Positions 8,264 to 15,928 of a DNA stretch of 64,000 bases are shown here, piece by piece. The notes beneath the pieces are model-generated. The model did not search any database and was not told where the DNA came from. It saw only the letters and a list, made by a program, of their open reading frames with translations. The position numbers and the translations under genes are program-made. How positions within the stretch are numbered: position 1 is the stretch's first letter; each line of letters opens with the position of its first letter. The DNA is taken from the NCBI RefSeq assembly GCF_951801035.1, contig NZ_CATOKT010000002.1, one strand, 5' to 3'. Origin of the DNA: Adlercreutzia sp910585575. Its GTDB lineage: Bacteria > Actinomycetota > Coriobacteriia > Coriobacteriales > Eggerthellaceae.

Positions 8264-9409
8264 CTAGTAGTCGGCTGCCGCGTCGCTGTCCATCCACTGC
8301 TGGTAGAAGTCCTCGTAGGCGTCGGCCAACACGGCCTCGCGGGCGCGGCGCATGAGGTCCAGCAGGAAGTGCAGGTTGTGCACGGAAATAAGGATGGCGC
8401 CCAGCATCTCGTTCTGCTTCACCAGGTGGCGCAGGTAGGAGCGCGAATAGTTGCGGCAGGTGGGGCAGTCGCAGGCCGGATCCAGGGGGCCGAAGTCGTG
8501 GATGTGCTTCGCGTTGCGCATGTTCATACGGCCCGTGCTGGAAAACGCCGTGCCCATGCGGGCGGTGCGGGTGGGCAGCACGCAGTCGAACATGTCCACG
8601 CCCTCGCGCACGGCGCGCACCAGCGTGGTGGGATTGCCCACGCCCATGAGGTAGCGCGGACGGTCCTCGGGGCACGCGCGAGCCACCTCGCCCAGGGTCT
8701 CGAACATGGTCTCGTGGTCTTCGCCCACCGAATAGCCGCCAATGCCGTAGCCGCCGAAGCGACGGCCGCCCGCGGCCAGGGATTCGTCCTCGATCTCGCG
8801 CAAACGGCGCACGCTTTCCAGGCGCAGGTCCAAGTGCATGCCGCCCTGGACGATGCCGAAGAGCGTCTGGTCGGGGCGCGTGTGGGCCGCCAGGCAGCGT
8901 TTCGCCCACATGCTGGAGTAATCCACGGCCTTCGCCACGAACTCGCGCGTGGCGGGGTAGGGGGCGCACTGGTCCAGCTGCATAGCAATGTCGGCGCCGA
9001 TCTTCTGCTGGATGGCCATGTTCTCCTCGGGCGTCCAGTGGATCTTGCTGCCGTCGTAGATGGACTGGAAGGTGACGCCGTCGTCGGACAGCTTCACGGT
9101 GTCAGCCAGCGAGAACACCTGGAATCCGCCGGAGTCGGTGAGCATGGGGCCGTCGTAGTTCATGAAGCGGTGGATGCCGCCGGCCTCCTCGATGAGATCG
9201 GCGCCGGGGCGCATGGCCAGGTGGTAGGTATTCGCCAGCACTACCTGGGCTCCCAGGTCGTGCAGCTGGTCCACGGTGATGCCCTTCACCGTGGCCGAGG
9301 TGCCCACGGGCATGAACATGGGGGTGTGGAAGTCGCCATGGGCGGTGGTGTAGGTAAGGGCGCGGGCGTTGCCGCTTTGGGCGTCGCAGGTGCAGTCGAA
9401 CAGGGCCAT
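8264..9409 (-). CDS. tgt: queuine/preQ1 tRNA-guanine transglycosylase
   Basis: 381 aa, normal full length. It exchanges the wobble guanine of GUN-anticodon tRNAs for preQ1 (7-aminomethyl-7-deazaguanine). Diagnostic stretches are FMPVGTSATVKG near the N-terminus, LTDSGGFQVFSL with the catalytic-site aspartate, GIVQGG, and the C-terminal zinc site CDCPTC followed by SVHNLHFLL. It starts 2 nt after the stop of the upstream HAD gene, so the two are cotranscribed. queA, the next enzyme of the queuosine pathway, is divergent on the other side of the HAD gene. Confidence 0.97.
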   Translation of the reverse strand: MALFDCTCDAQSGNARALTYTTAHGDFHTPMFMPVGTSATVKGITVDQLHDLGAQVVLANTYHLAMRPGADLIEEAGGIHRFMNYDGPMLTDSGGFQVFSLADTVKLSDDGVTFQSIYDGSKIHWTPEENMAIQQKIGADIAMQLDQCAPYPATREFVAKAVDYSSMWAKRCLAAHTRPDQTLFGIVQGGMHLDLRLESVRRLREIEDESLAAGGRRFGGYGIGGYSVGEDHETMFETLGEVARACPEDRPRYLMGVGNPTTLVRAVREGVDMFDCVLPTRTARMGTAFSSTGRMNMRNAKHIHDFGPLDPACDCPTCRNYSRSYLRHLVKQNEMLGAILISVHNLHFLLDLMRRAREAVLADAYEDFYQQWMDSDAAADY

Positions 9410-9411
9410 GG

Positions 9412-10305
9412 CTACTCCTTTGTGGTGGCAGGGAAGGGGGCGTTGTCGGCCGAGGAGCGGGCGTAGCGCGCGGCGGCCTCGGCGTCCGCGGCGGCCGTGG
9501 CGTTGGCGGCCAGAACCGCCTCGGCCGTGGCATGGGCCACGGGTCCGGGCTCGATGCCCGTTGCCGGATTGGCGCAGGGAGGCAAGGTTTCCACCCAGCG
9601 GGCAAAGTCCTCCATGGAGCCGTGCTTCACGCGGTCAAGGTCGAAGCCGTCTGTAGGGTCGAGCAGCCAGTCGGTGATCAGGTAGCCGTCGGCGCCGATG
9701 CCCATAAAGGCCAGGTCTTCCACGGTGTTGTTGCCCACCATCAGGACGTCGTCGCCGTTTACACCCAGAGCCGCCACGTTCTCGGCATAGTAGCGCGGCT
9801 GGGGTTTCACGGTGGTGGAGTTGTCGTAGGTGGTCAGGCGCTCGAACCAGTCCGGGCCCACGCCGGCCCACTGTAGGCGCCAGCGCACGGCCTGGGGCGG
9901 GAACATGGGCATGGTGGTGAGCACCAGCGGGTAGCCCTTGGCCCGCAGCGTTTCCAGGGCCTGGGCCGTTGCCGGGTTGGGCGTCACGCCGGCTCCCAGT
10001 TCGCCGAAGGGGCCTTCGTAGAACTCGGTGAGCAGAGCCTCCCAGTCGGCGGCGTCTGGGTCTGCGTGCTTGAAGAACTCGTCCCAGAAGGCTTCCTCGT
10101 TGGTGGCGCCGTCGTCGTGCACGACCATGGCGCGGGTGCCCCGCTGGAGCGCTTCCAGGAACGCGCCGCCGTCGATGCCGCGGGCCGTCATGAAGTCGTA
10201 GATGATCTTGAAGTAGCTTTGCATGAACTCGTCCAAGTCCATGGGCAACAGCGTGCCGTCGAGGTCGAAGCAGATAGCGCGGTAGGGGCGCTCGGTGTTG
10301 GTCAT
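9412..10305 (-). CDS. HAD-superfamily hydrolase
   Basis: 297 aa. FDLDGTLLP at residues 13-21 is HAD motif I, with nucleophile D14 and acid D16. Later motifs include LTTMP, a conserved lysine in TTVKPQPRYY, and MVGNNTVEDLAFMGIGADGY (motif IV). The C-terminal ~55 residues form an Ala-rich tail not needed for the fold. The start has AAAGGA about 10 nt upstream. It heads a two-gene unit with tgt. The substrate cannot be told from sequence; a phosphatase role in nucleotide or base salvage linked to queuosine is only a guess from position. Confidence 0.85.
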   Translation of the reverse strand: MTNTERPYRAICFDLDGTLLPMDLDEFMQSYFKIIYDFMTARGIDGGAFLEALQRGTRAMVVHDDGATNEEAFWDEFFKHADPDAADWEALLTEFYEGPFGELGAGVTPNPATAQALETLRAKGYPLVLTTMPMFPPQAVRWRLQWAGVGPDWFERLTTYDNSTTVKPQPRYYAENVAALGVNGDDVLMVGNNTVEDLAFMGIGADGYLITDWLLDPTDGFDLDRVKHGSMEDFARWVETLPPCANPATGIEPGPVAHATAEAVLAANATAAADAEAAARYARSSADNAPFPATTKE

Positions 10306-10333
10306 CGGGGTTGTCCTTTCGAAAAACTCACAG

Positions 10334-10537
10334 GTGTCGGCGGGTCGGGGGTGCTCTGCGGCGGTGTCTGAGCGCCCCGCGGAGAACGCGATTTTTAAGA
10401 AACAGATTCCACTTCGCCAGCACCGATACGGGGATAGTACCGACTTATGGGCATCGTCTTCTCTGTTTCCTTAATCGCGTTCGCAGCGGGAAAAAGCGCG
10501 AAGTCTCCGCCGCAGAGCACCCCCGACCCGCCGACAC
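10334..10537. repeat. large inverted repeat between the tgt and queA units
   Basis: The outer arms are a perfect 31-bp inverted repeat (10334-10364 and 10507-10537). Further in, GAACGCGATT (10384-10393) pairs with AATCGCGTTC (10473-10482), and GAAACAGA (10399-10406) with TCTGTTTC (10462-10469). The arms are thus about 73 and 76 nt around a 55-nt centre. The repeat occupies the divergent promoter region, so both mRNAs would begin with, or just before, the same sequence. No T tract follows either arm. Confidence 0.8.
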
Positions 10538-10598
10538 GGCCGAGGCGATGTTGATCGTGGTAGTATACCGCCGAACGAAAATGCTAAGGAGCGATTCC

Positions 10599-11855
10599 AT
10601 GAGAACGGATGATTTCGATTACAACTTGCCCGAGGAGCTTATCGCCCAGGAGCCGGCGGCGGTGCGCGACGAGTGCCGTTTGCTGGTGATGGACCGTCAA
10701 AGCGGGGAAGTGGAGGATCGCATCTTCCGCGACATTATCGAGTACTTGGAGCCAGGCGATTTGCTGGTGGCCAATGAGACCCGCGTCATGCCGGCGCGCC
10801 TTTTGGGCGCCAAGCGCGGCACGGGCGGGGCGGCAGAGGTGTTCCTGCTGCGCGAGTGCGGCGGTCCCGAGCCGCGCACGAACCGCGTGGCGTTCTGGGA
10901 GGTGCTCGTGCGCCCCGGCAAGCGCTTGAAGCCCGGCGGGGGAGCGGTGGTGGACTTCACCAACGCCGAGGACGAGGTAGTGCTGTCGGCCGAGATCATC
11001 GACTGGGCGAAGGGCGCGCAAAAGGGCGAGCGTGTGGCGAAGCTGACCACGCCGCTGCCGTCGCTGGACGAGGCGCTCCACGCCGTGGGTCACACGCCGT
11101 TGCCGCCCTACATTAAAGACTACGCCGGCGACGAGGAGCTGTACCAGACAGTGTACTCGCGCCGGGAAAGCTCGGCGGCCGCCCCCACAGCGGGGCTGCA
11201 CTTCACGCCCCAGCTCATCGAGCGCTTGCGCGAGGCGGGCATCGGTTGGGCCACGGTGGAGCTGGAAGTAGGCCTCGACACCTTCCGCGTAGTGGACGAG
11301 GAGAACCCTGCTGACCACGTTATCCATACGGAGTTCTACACGGTGCCCCAGGCCACGGTGGATGCAGTGAACGCCGCTCATGCCGCGGGCAAGCGCGTTA
11401 TCGCCGTGGGCACCACCAGCGTGCGCAGCCTGGAAAGCGCCTGGGATCCGAATGCCGGCGCCGCGGGGGAGGGCGCGACCGCCGGCGCGGAGGGTGCGGC
11501 GAAGGCCTCTACGACGGACGCAGGTCCGGGCACTAGCGCTGGGCCGAGCACGGGCGTTGGCGCTGAGGCTGCAGACGGGGCCGCAGCTGCGTCGGGTGAG
11601 GCTAGCGACGATAGGGCCGTGGGCGAGGGCGCCCTAGTGGCGCGCGATCGCGAGGCCACGAGCCTGTACATCCTGCCGGGTTACCAGTTCCATGTGGTAG
11701 ATGCCCTCATCACGAACTTCCATGTGCCGAAGTCCACGCTCATGATGCTCGTCAGCGCTTTCTCCAGCCGCGAGAACATCATGGGCGCCTACCAGCACGC
11801 CATCGACGAGCGTTACCGCCTCCTCTCCTTCGGCGACGCCATGTTTCTGCACTAG
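10599..11855 (+). CDS. queA: tRNA preQ1(34) S-adenosylmethionine ribosyltransferase-isomerase
   Basis: 418 aa. It transfers and isomerises the ribosyl moiety of SAM onto preQ1-tRNA to make epoxyqueuosine, the step after Tgt. The start follows TAAGGA and gives MRTDDFDYNLPEELIAQEP, a typical QueA N-terminus. ANETRVMPARLLGAK, APTAGLHFT and GTTSVRSLES are family motifs, and the end FGDAMFLH is standard. Usual length is about 340-350; the excess is a low-complexity Ala/Gly/Ser/Thr insert of about 65 residues (codons about 11451-11640) between RSLESAWD and ATSLYILPGYQF, where other family members have a short loop. The motifs on both sides of the insert are intact, so the enzyme is probably active. 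Confidence 0.96.
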   Translation: MRTDDFDYNLPEELIAQEPAAVRDECRLLVMDRQSGEVEDRIFRDIIEYLEPGDLLVANETRVMPARLLGAKRGTGGAAEVFLLRECGGPEPRTNRVAFWEVLVRPGKRLKPGGGAVVDFTNAEDEVVLSAEIIDWAKGAQKGERVAKLTTPLPSLDEALHAVGHTPLPPYIKDYAGDEELYQTVYSRRESSAAAPTAGLHFTPQLIERLREAGIGWATVELEVGLDTFRVVDEENPADHVIHTEFYTVPQATVDAVNAAHAAGKRVIAVGTTSVRSLESAWDPNAGAAGEGATAGAEGAAKASTTDAGPGTSAGPSTGVGAEAADGAAAASGEASDDRAVGEGALVARDREATSLYILPGYQFHVVDALITNFHVPKSTLMMLVSAFSSRENIMGAYQHAIDERYRLLSFGDAMFLH

Positions 11856-11969
11856 GCAGCTGGCAGCCTGCGGAGCCCAGCGAGCTTGGGGGCACCGAGG
11901 GCTGAGAGGCTTGCTAGCTTAAGGAGCATCGCAGAGGAATTCTGGCTACTGGCAAAATCTCATGTGGTA

Positions 11970-12207
11970 GGTTCCAAAATCGATGGGTTTGGTATTCCCA
12001 TCCTTGGGTCAGCGGAAATCTGACCTGGGGTTATGTCGAGGGCGGGAACCAAACACCTTGTTCTTGGCAGCGCCCAGGGAACCAAACAGCCCGATTCTGG
12101 AACCTGGACCTTGCGAAAACCCACCCGGGGGACCAAACGCTGCCATTCTGGCGGCCAGGCGGGGCAAAGGCTGTGCCTAGGGAACCAAACAGCGCGATTT
12201 TGGAACC
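11970..12207. repeat. array of short GGGAACCAAACA-type repeats
   Basis: Four direct copies of a ~28-nt unit, GGGAACCAAACA then a few bases then CGATTYTGGAACC or similar, start at 12044, 12077, 12127 and 12180. One inverted copy sits at 11970-11999. The outermost copies (12077 and 12180) match at nearly every base; those at 12044 and 12127 are degenerate. Short ORFs through the array are periodic translations of the repeat and are not called as genes. The array fills most of the 532-bp gap between queA and secDF. Confidence 0.75.
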
Positions 12208-12266
12208 TCCGCCTCGCGACGGGGACGCTGGGGTGTCGCGGAAGCCGTCGTTTTCACAAACCCTTG

Positions 12267-12294
12267 TTGACCTTTGGTTATTTTGTGTCACAAT
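12267..12294 (+). promoter_or_regulatory. candidate secDF promoter
   Basis: TTGACC (12267-12272) and CACAAT (12289-12294) are separated by 16 bp. A second -10-like hexamer TATACT lies at 12322-12327, followed by a small palindrome ATACTC/GAGTAT at 12323-12340. Either would give a leader of under 100 nt. Confidence 0.45.
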
Positions 12295-12387
12295 GGGCAA
12301 GTTAGACTCTGGTCAGGAGCTTATACTCTTACCTGAGTATTAATTGGGAATTGAGAGAAGAACGAACCATCAAGGAGCATGCATCCC

Positions 12388-15111
12388 ATGGCACTGGAGC
12401 GTACCGTCAAGAAGAAGCCCGCGCGCACGGCCGACCGCCGCAATGTGTGGCTGCTCATCCTCACTACCATCCTCATTGTTGTATCGGTGGTGCTGTTCAC
12501 CCCGCCCAATGAGAAGATCAATCAGGGCCTGGACATCCAGGGCGGTCTGTCGGTGGTGCTGACGGCGAAGTCGACCGACGGCGAGCCGGTCACGCCCGAG
12601 GACATGGAGAAGTCCCGCGCCATCATCGAGAGCCGCGTGAACGCCCTGGGCGCTTCCGAGGCCACGGTGCAGGAGCAGGGCTCCGACCAGATCCTCGTGC
12701 AGATTCCCGGCCTGGCCGACACGGAGGAGGCCCTGGCTACCATCGGCCGCACCGGTTCGCTCGAGTTCGCCCGTCTCGACTCCTTCACCGACGAAGAGGT
12801 GAAGAGCGCCATCGAGAGTGGCCAGTACGCTGGCGAGGGCACCGTGTCCGACAGCTTCGGCAACTCCTTCCCCTCGGGCAAGACCCAGAACCTGGAGGTG
12901 GAGCCCGGCACCTATACACCCATCGTCACGGGTGCCGACATCACGAACGTCACCGTGGGCAAGGCTTCCGAGACCGGCACCGACTACGCCGTGAACATCA
13001 GCCTGAACGCCCAGGGCACCAAGGCCTTCGCCGAGGCCTCTCGCGACCTGGTGGCCGACCATGGCCAAATTGTCATCATCCTCGACGGCGAGGTGCAGTC
13101 GGCCCCGGCCGTCCAGTCCGAAATCCCCAACGGTGAGGTGTCCATCACCGGCAACTACACGCTCGACGAAGCGAAGAACCTGCAGACCATCCTGGAGTCT
13201 GGCTCGCTGCCCGTGTCTTTCGAGTACGCTCAGTCCCAGGTCGTCGGCCCCACCCTGGGCCAGGACGCCCTGGTTTCCGGCGTCATCGTGGCCCTCATCG
13301 GCCTGGCGCTCGTTATGCTGTACCTGCTGTTCTTCTATAAGGGCCTGGGTCTTATCACCGCCGCGGCCATGGCTGTGTTCGCCGTGCTGTACCTGGGCAT
13401 CCTTGCGGCGCTGTCCGCCTTCCACCTGTTCAGCCTGTCGCTGGCCGGCATTGCTGGCATCGTGCTGACCATCGGTATGGCGGCCGACTCGTCCATTCTG
13501 ACCGTCGAGCGCTTCCGCGAGGAAATTCGCATGGGCCGCTCGGTGAAGGCCGCGTCCATCACCGGTGTGCGCCACGCCATCTTCACCTCCATCGACGCCG
13601 ACCTGGTTACCATGGTGTCGGCGCTCTGCCTGTTCTTCCTGGCTGCCTCGTCGGTCAAGGGCTTCGGCATGACCCTGGCCCTGGGCATTATCTGCGACAT
13701 CGTCATGATGCTCATCTTCAAGGCGCCGCTCATTCGCCTGTTGGCTCCGAAGGTTATCGCGAAGCACCCTGGCTTCTGGGGCATCAAAGACTCCATCGAG
13801 GCCTCGAAGGGCTACGCCGAGCTGGCGGCCATCGAGGGCGTGCCCGAGGCTGAGGCCGAGACGGGCGCCCAGATGAACGCCGCCGAAACGCGCGATATTG
13901 TAGAGGCCGACGATCCGGCCGACGCCTCCAAGACCGTGGCGGCCGTGCGCAAGATCAAGGGTCGCTTCATCAAGCACGACATCAACTTCCTCGGCTTCCG
14001 CAAGGTGTTCCTCACGGTGGCTGCTGTGGCCATGGTGCTGTGCCTGGTCGTGGTGGGCGTGCGCGGCCTGAACTTCGGCATCGAGTTCGTGGGTGGCACC
14101 TCGGTGGCGTTCCACGGCACCGGTGACATCACCACCGAGCAGATGCGCACGGCCTTCGATGGCGCCGGCGAGCCCGACGCAGTCATCCAGACCACGGAAA
14201 CTAACGGCGAGCCCGGCTTCCTCGTGCGTACCACCACCACCTCGGCCGAAGATGCCACGGCCCGCGCCAACCAGGTGGCCGACGCCCTGGGTATGACCAC
14301 CTCCGACTTCGAGGTAACTACCATCGGTCCGGACTGGGGCGCCAGCGTCATCCAAAGCTCGCTCATCGCGTTCTTGGTGTCTATCCTGCTCATCATCGTC
14401 TACATCGCCATCCGCTTCGAGTACAAGATGGGTGTCATGGCCATTGTGGCCCTGCTCCACGACCTCATTCTGGTGGTGGGCATCTACGCCCTGGTGGGTC
14501 GCGAGGTGAACCCGAACACCATCGCCGCCCTGCTTACCATCTTGGGCTACTCGCTCTACGACACGGTCGTCGTGTTCCACCGCATCAACGACAACATGAA
14601 GGGCGAGGACATCCGCTGCACCTTCATGACTATGGCCAACCACTCCATGAACCAGGTGTTCATCCGTACCATCAACACGACGCTCACCTCGTTCATCCCC
14701 GTCTTCGCCATGCTGCTGTTCGGCGGCGAGACCCTGAAGGACTTCGCCTTCGCCATGGCCATCGGCCTGATCGCCGGCTCCTATTCGTCCATCGCCATCG
14801 CCTGCCCGCTCTACTGCCTGTGGAAGACCCGCGAGCCGAAATTCGCGAAGCTGCAGAAGAAGTACGGCACGGAGATCGGCCTCTTCGAGTTCGACCACTC
14901 CGCCTCCACGGGTATCGCCCAGATTCCGCTGGCCCGTCTTGAGGCCATGAAGCCGGCTACCACGGTGGAGGCCGCGGCGGCCGCTTCGGAAAAACCCACG
15001 GGTAGCAATCCCGGCGGCGCCGTGGCCGTAGGCTATGCCGAGGCCGGCGCGCAGTCGCGCAAGAAGACGAACAACAAAAAGAAGAAGCACAAGCACGGAA
15101 GGGCGCAGTAG
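12388..15111 (+). CDS. secDF: fused protein translocase subunit SecDF
   Basis: 907 aa. SecD and SecF are joined in one chain, as in Bacillus SecDF; they use the proton motive force to pull preproteins out of the SecYEG channel. The SecD half (about 1-440) has DIQGG after TM1, the P1 region with GRTGSLEFARLDSF, and a block of TM helices. The SecF half starts near residue 530 with LGFRKVFLTVAAVAMVLCLV and contains LNFGIEFVGGTSVAF. The C-terminus is a Lys-rich cytosolic tail (KKTNNKKKKHKHGRAQ). The ATG at 12388 is preferred over 12379 because AAGGAG ends 10 nt before it. No yajC lies between queA and secDF, although that order is common elsewhere. Confidence 0.95.
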   Translation: MALERTVKKKPARTADRRNVWLLILTTILIVVSVVLFTPPNEKINQGLDIQGGLSVVLTAKSTDGEPVTPEDMEKSRAIIESRVNALGASEATVQEQGSDQILVQIPGLADTEEALATIGRTGSLEFARLDSFTDEEVKSAIESGQYAGEGTVSDSFGNSFPSGKTQNLEVEPGTYTPIVTGADITNVTVGKASETGTDYAVNISLNAQGTKAFAEASRDLVADHGQIVIILDGEVQSAPAVQSEIPNGEVSITGNYTLDEAKNLQTILESGSLPVSFEYAQSQVVGPTLGQDALVSGVIVALIGLALVMLYLLFFYKGLGLITAAAMAVFAVLYLGILAALSAFHLFSLSLAGIAGIVLTIGMAADSSILTVERFREEIRMGRSVKAASITGVRHAIFTSIDADLVTMVSALCLFFLAASSVKGFGMTLALGIICDIVMMLIFKAPLIRLLAPKVIAKHPGFWGIKDSIEASKGYAELAAIEGVPEAEAETGAQMNAAETRDIVEADDPADASKTVAAVRKIKGRFIKHDINFLGFRKVFLTVAAVAMVLCLVVVGVRGLNFGIEFVGGTSVAFHGTGDITTEQMRTAFDGAGEPDAVIQTTETNGEPGFLVRTTTTSAEDATARANQVADALGMTTSDFEVTTIGPDWGASVIQSSLIAFLVSILLIIVYIAIRFEYKMGVMAIVALLHDLILVVGIYALVGREVNPNTIAALLTILGYSLYDTVVVFHRINDNMKGEDIRCTFMTMANHSMNQVFIRTINTTLTSFIPVFAMLLFGGETLKDFAFAMAIGLIAGSYSSIAIACPLYCLWKTREPKFAKLQKKYGTEIGLFEFDHSASTGIAQIPLARLEAMKPATTVEAAAAASEKPTGSNPGGAVAVGYAEAGAQSRKKTNNKKKKHKHGRAQ

Positions 15112-15127
15112 CGGCTCTTCCAAGGTC

Positions 15128-15237
15128 GGACCTCCGGGTAATGCTCAGTCGCTCAGACAGTCCTCGCTCGGCGGAAGTGTCCACTGGACACTTCCGTTCG
15201 CTGCGGAACTCGCTTGGTGAGCACCACCCGGAGGTCC
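15128..15237. repeat. 110-bp near-palindromic element after secDF
   Basis: The outer arms GGACCTCCGGGT (15128-15139) and ACCCGGAGGTCC (15226-15237) are perfect. The core GGAAGTGTCC (15173-15182), ACT, GGACACTTCC (15186-15195) is perfect too. The sequence between also pairs for the most part (TGCTCA near 15141 with TGAGCA near 15218). It starts 17 nt after the secDF stop and lacks a T tract. It may serve as transcript end, but its size and two-ended symmetry suggest a dispersed palindromic element. Confidence 0.75.
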
Positions 15238-15277
15238 TCTAGGCTCTACCACTGTTGAACTAGCGAAAGGCGAATCC

Positions 15278-15601
15278 ATGGTACGTGAAGGTTCGGCTCC
15301 TAATTTCTGCCCGCCCACGGAAGAGGGCATCACCCTGACCTTCTCTGACGAAAAGGGCGACACCGTCGACCTGGAGTTCCTGGGGCTCATTCTGAAGGAC
15401 GACCGCTCCTACGGGTTCTTCTTCCCGGTGGACGAGGACAACCCCGCCTGCTCTTCCGGCGAAGTGGTGCTGCTCGAGGTTACCGAGCTTGACGACGATG
15501 GTCAGCCCGAGGCCTTCGAGCTGGTCACCGACGAGGCTATCGCTGCCGAGGTGTACGCCGACTTCCAGGAGGCCACCCGCGACCTCTACGACTTCGCCTA
15601 G
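15278..15601 (+). CDS. DUF1292 family protein
   Basis: 107 aa, acidic, soluble. The pattern ITLTFSDEKGDTVDLEFLG, then a tyrosine-containing YGFFFPVDEDNP and VVLLEVTELDDDGQPEAFEL, matches the small DUF1292 (YrzB-like) family. That family is common in Firmicutes and actinobacteria and has no assigned biochemical role. The start follows GAAAGGCGAATCC. It is separated from secDF by the palindromic element and lies 20 nt before the HTH gene. Confidence 0.75.
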   Translation: MVREGSAPNFCPPTEEGITLTFSDEKGDTVDLEFLGLILKDDRSYGFFFPVDEDNPACSSGEVVLLEVTELDDDGQPEAFELVTDEAIAAEVYADFQEATRDLYDFA

Positions 15602-15621
15602 GGTGTCTCGCCGGCTTCGCC

Positions 15622-15846
15622 ATGATCTTCGTCGCCGATCCCGACTGCGTGCTCACCGTTCGTGAGCAGCAGATTCTCTATCACATTGCCCAGGGGCTCT
15701 CGAACCGCGAGATTGCCGAGCGCCTGTCGCTGTCCGAGCAGACGGTGAAGTCCCACTTGGCCCACATGATCACGAAATCCGGCCGCGCCAATCGCGCGGC
15801 CCTGGTGGCTTACGGTTTCGAGCAGGGCATCCTCTGCCGCCGCTAG
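15622..15846 (+). CDS. small LuxR-type HTH protein
   Basis: 74 aa consisting almost only of a LuxR/GerE DNA-binding domain: LTVREQQILYHIAQGLSNRE, then IAERLSLSEQTVKSHL and a terminal helix. There is no receiver, PAS or ligand domain and no membrane segment, so it would bind DNA constitutively or act through dimerisation. The Shine-Dalgarno is weak (GGGTGTC region). It probably shares the transcript of the DUF1292 gene. Its targets are unknown. It could instead be the remnant of a larger regulator, but the domain itself looks intact. Confidence 0.75.
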   Translation: MIFVADPDCVLTVREQQILYHIAQGLSNREIAERLSLSEQTVKSHLAHMITKSGRANRAALVAYGFEQGILCRR

Positions 15847-15928
15847 CGGTTTAGCCCGAATAGGGGATGGTGGGGCGCGCGGCTTCCGCTATGCTGGGGT
15901 TATCGTTGGGGAAGGAGTCGCGTCGCCC

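Noticed and set aside
10365..10506. preQ1 riboswitch in the tgt/queA gap
   Set aside because: Considered because of the pathway, but neither the short preQ1-I hairpin with an A-rich tail nor the class II/III patterns are visible; the inverted repeat dominates.
11970..12207. CRISPR array
   Set aside because: Unit spacing is irregular (33-53 bp), units are degenerate, one is inverted, and no cas genes are present.
11983..12305. Short ORFs on both strands between queA and secDF
   Set aside because: They translate the GGGAACCAAACA repeat array in several frames, have no ribosome-binding site and no recognisable domain.
12370..15123. 917-residue ORF on the - strand opposite secDF
   Set aside because: It is the mirror of a high-GC coding region; the + strand encodes a clear SecDF, while the - strand product is His/Gly/Asp-rich without any family motif. 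The same applies to other long - strand ORFs opposite dnaE, atpA, atpD, ribU/ecfA1 and the ABC genes.
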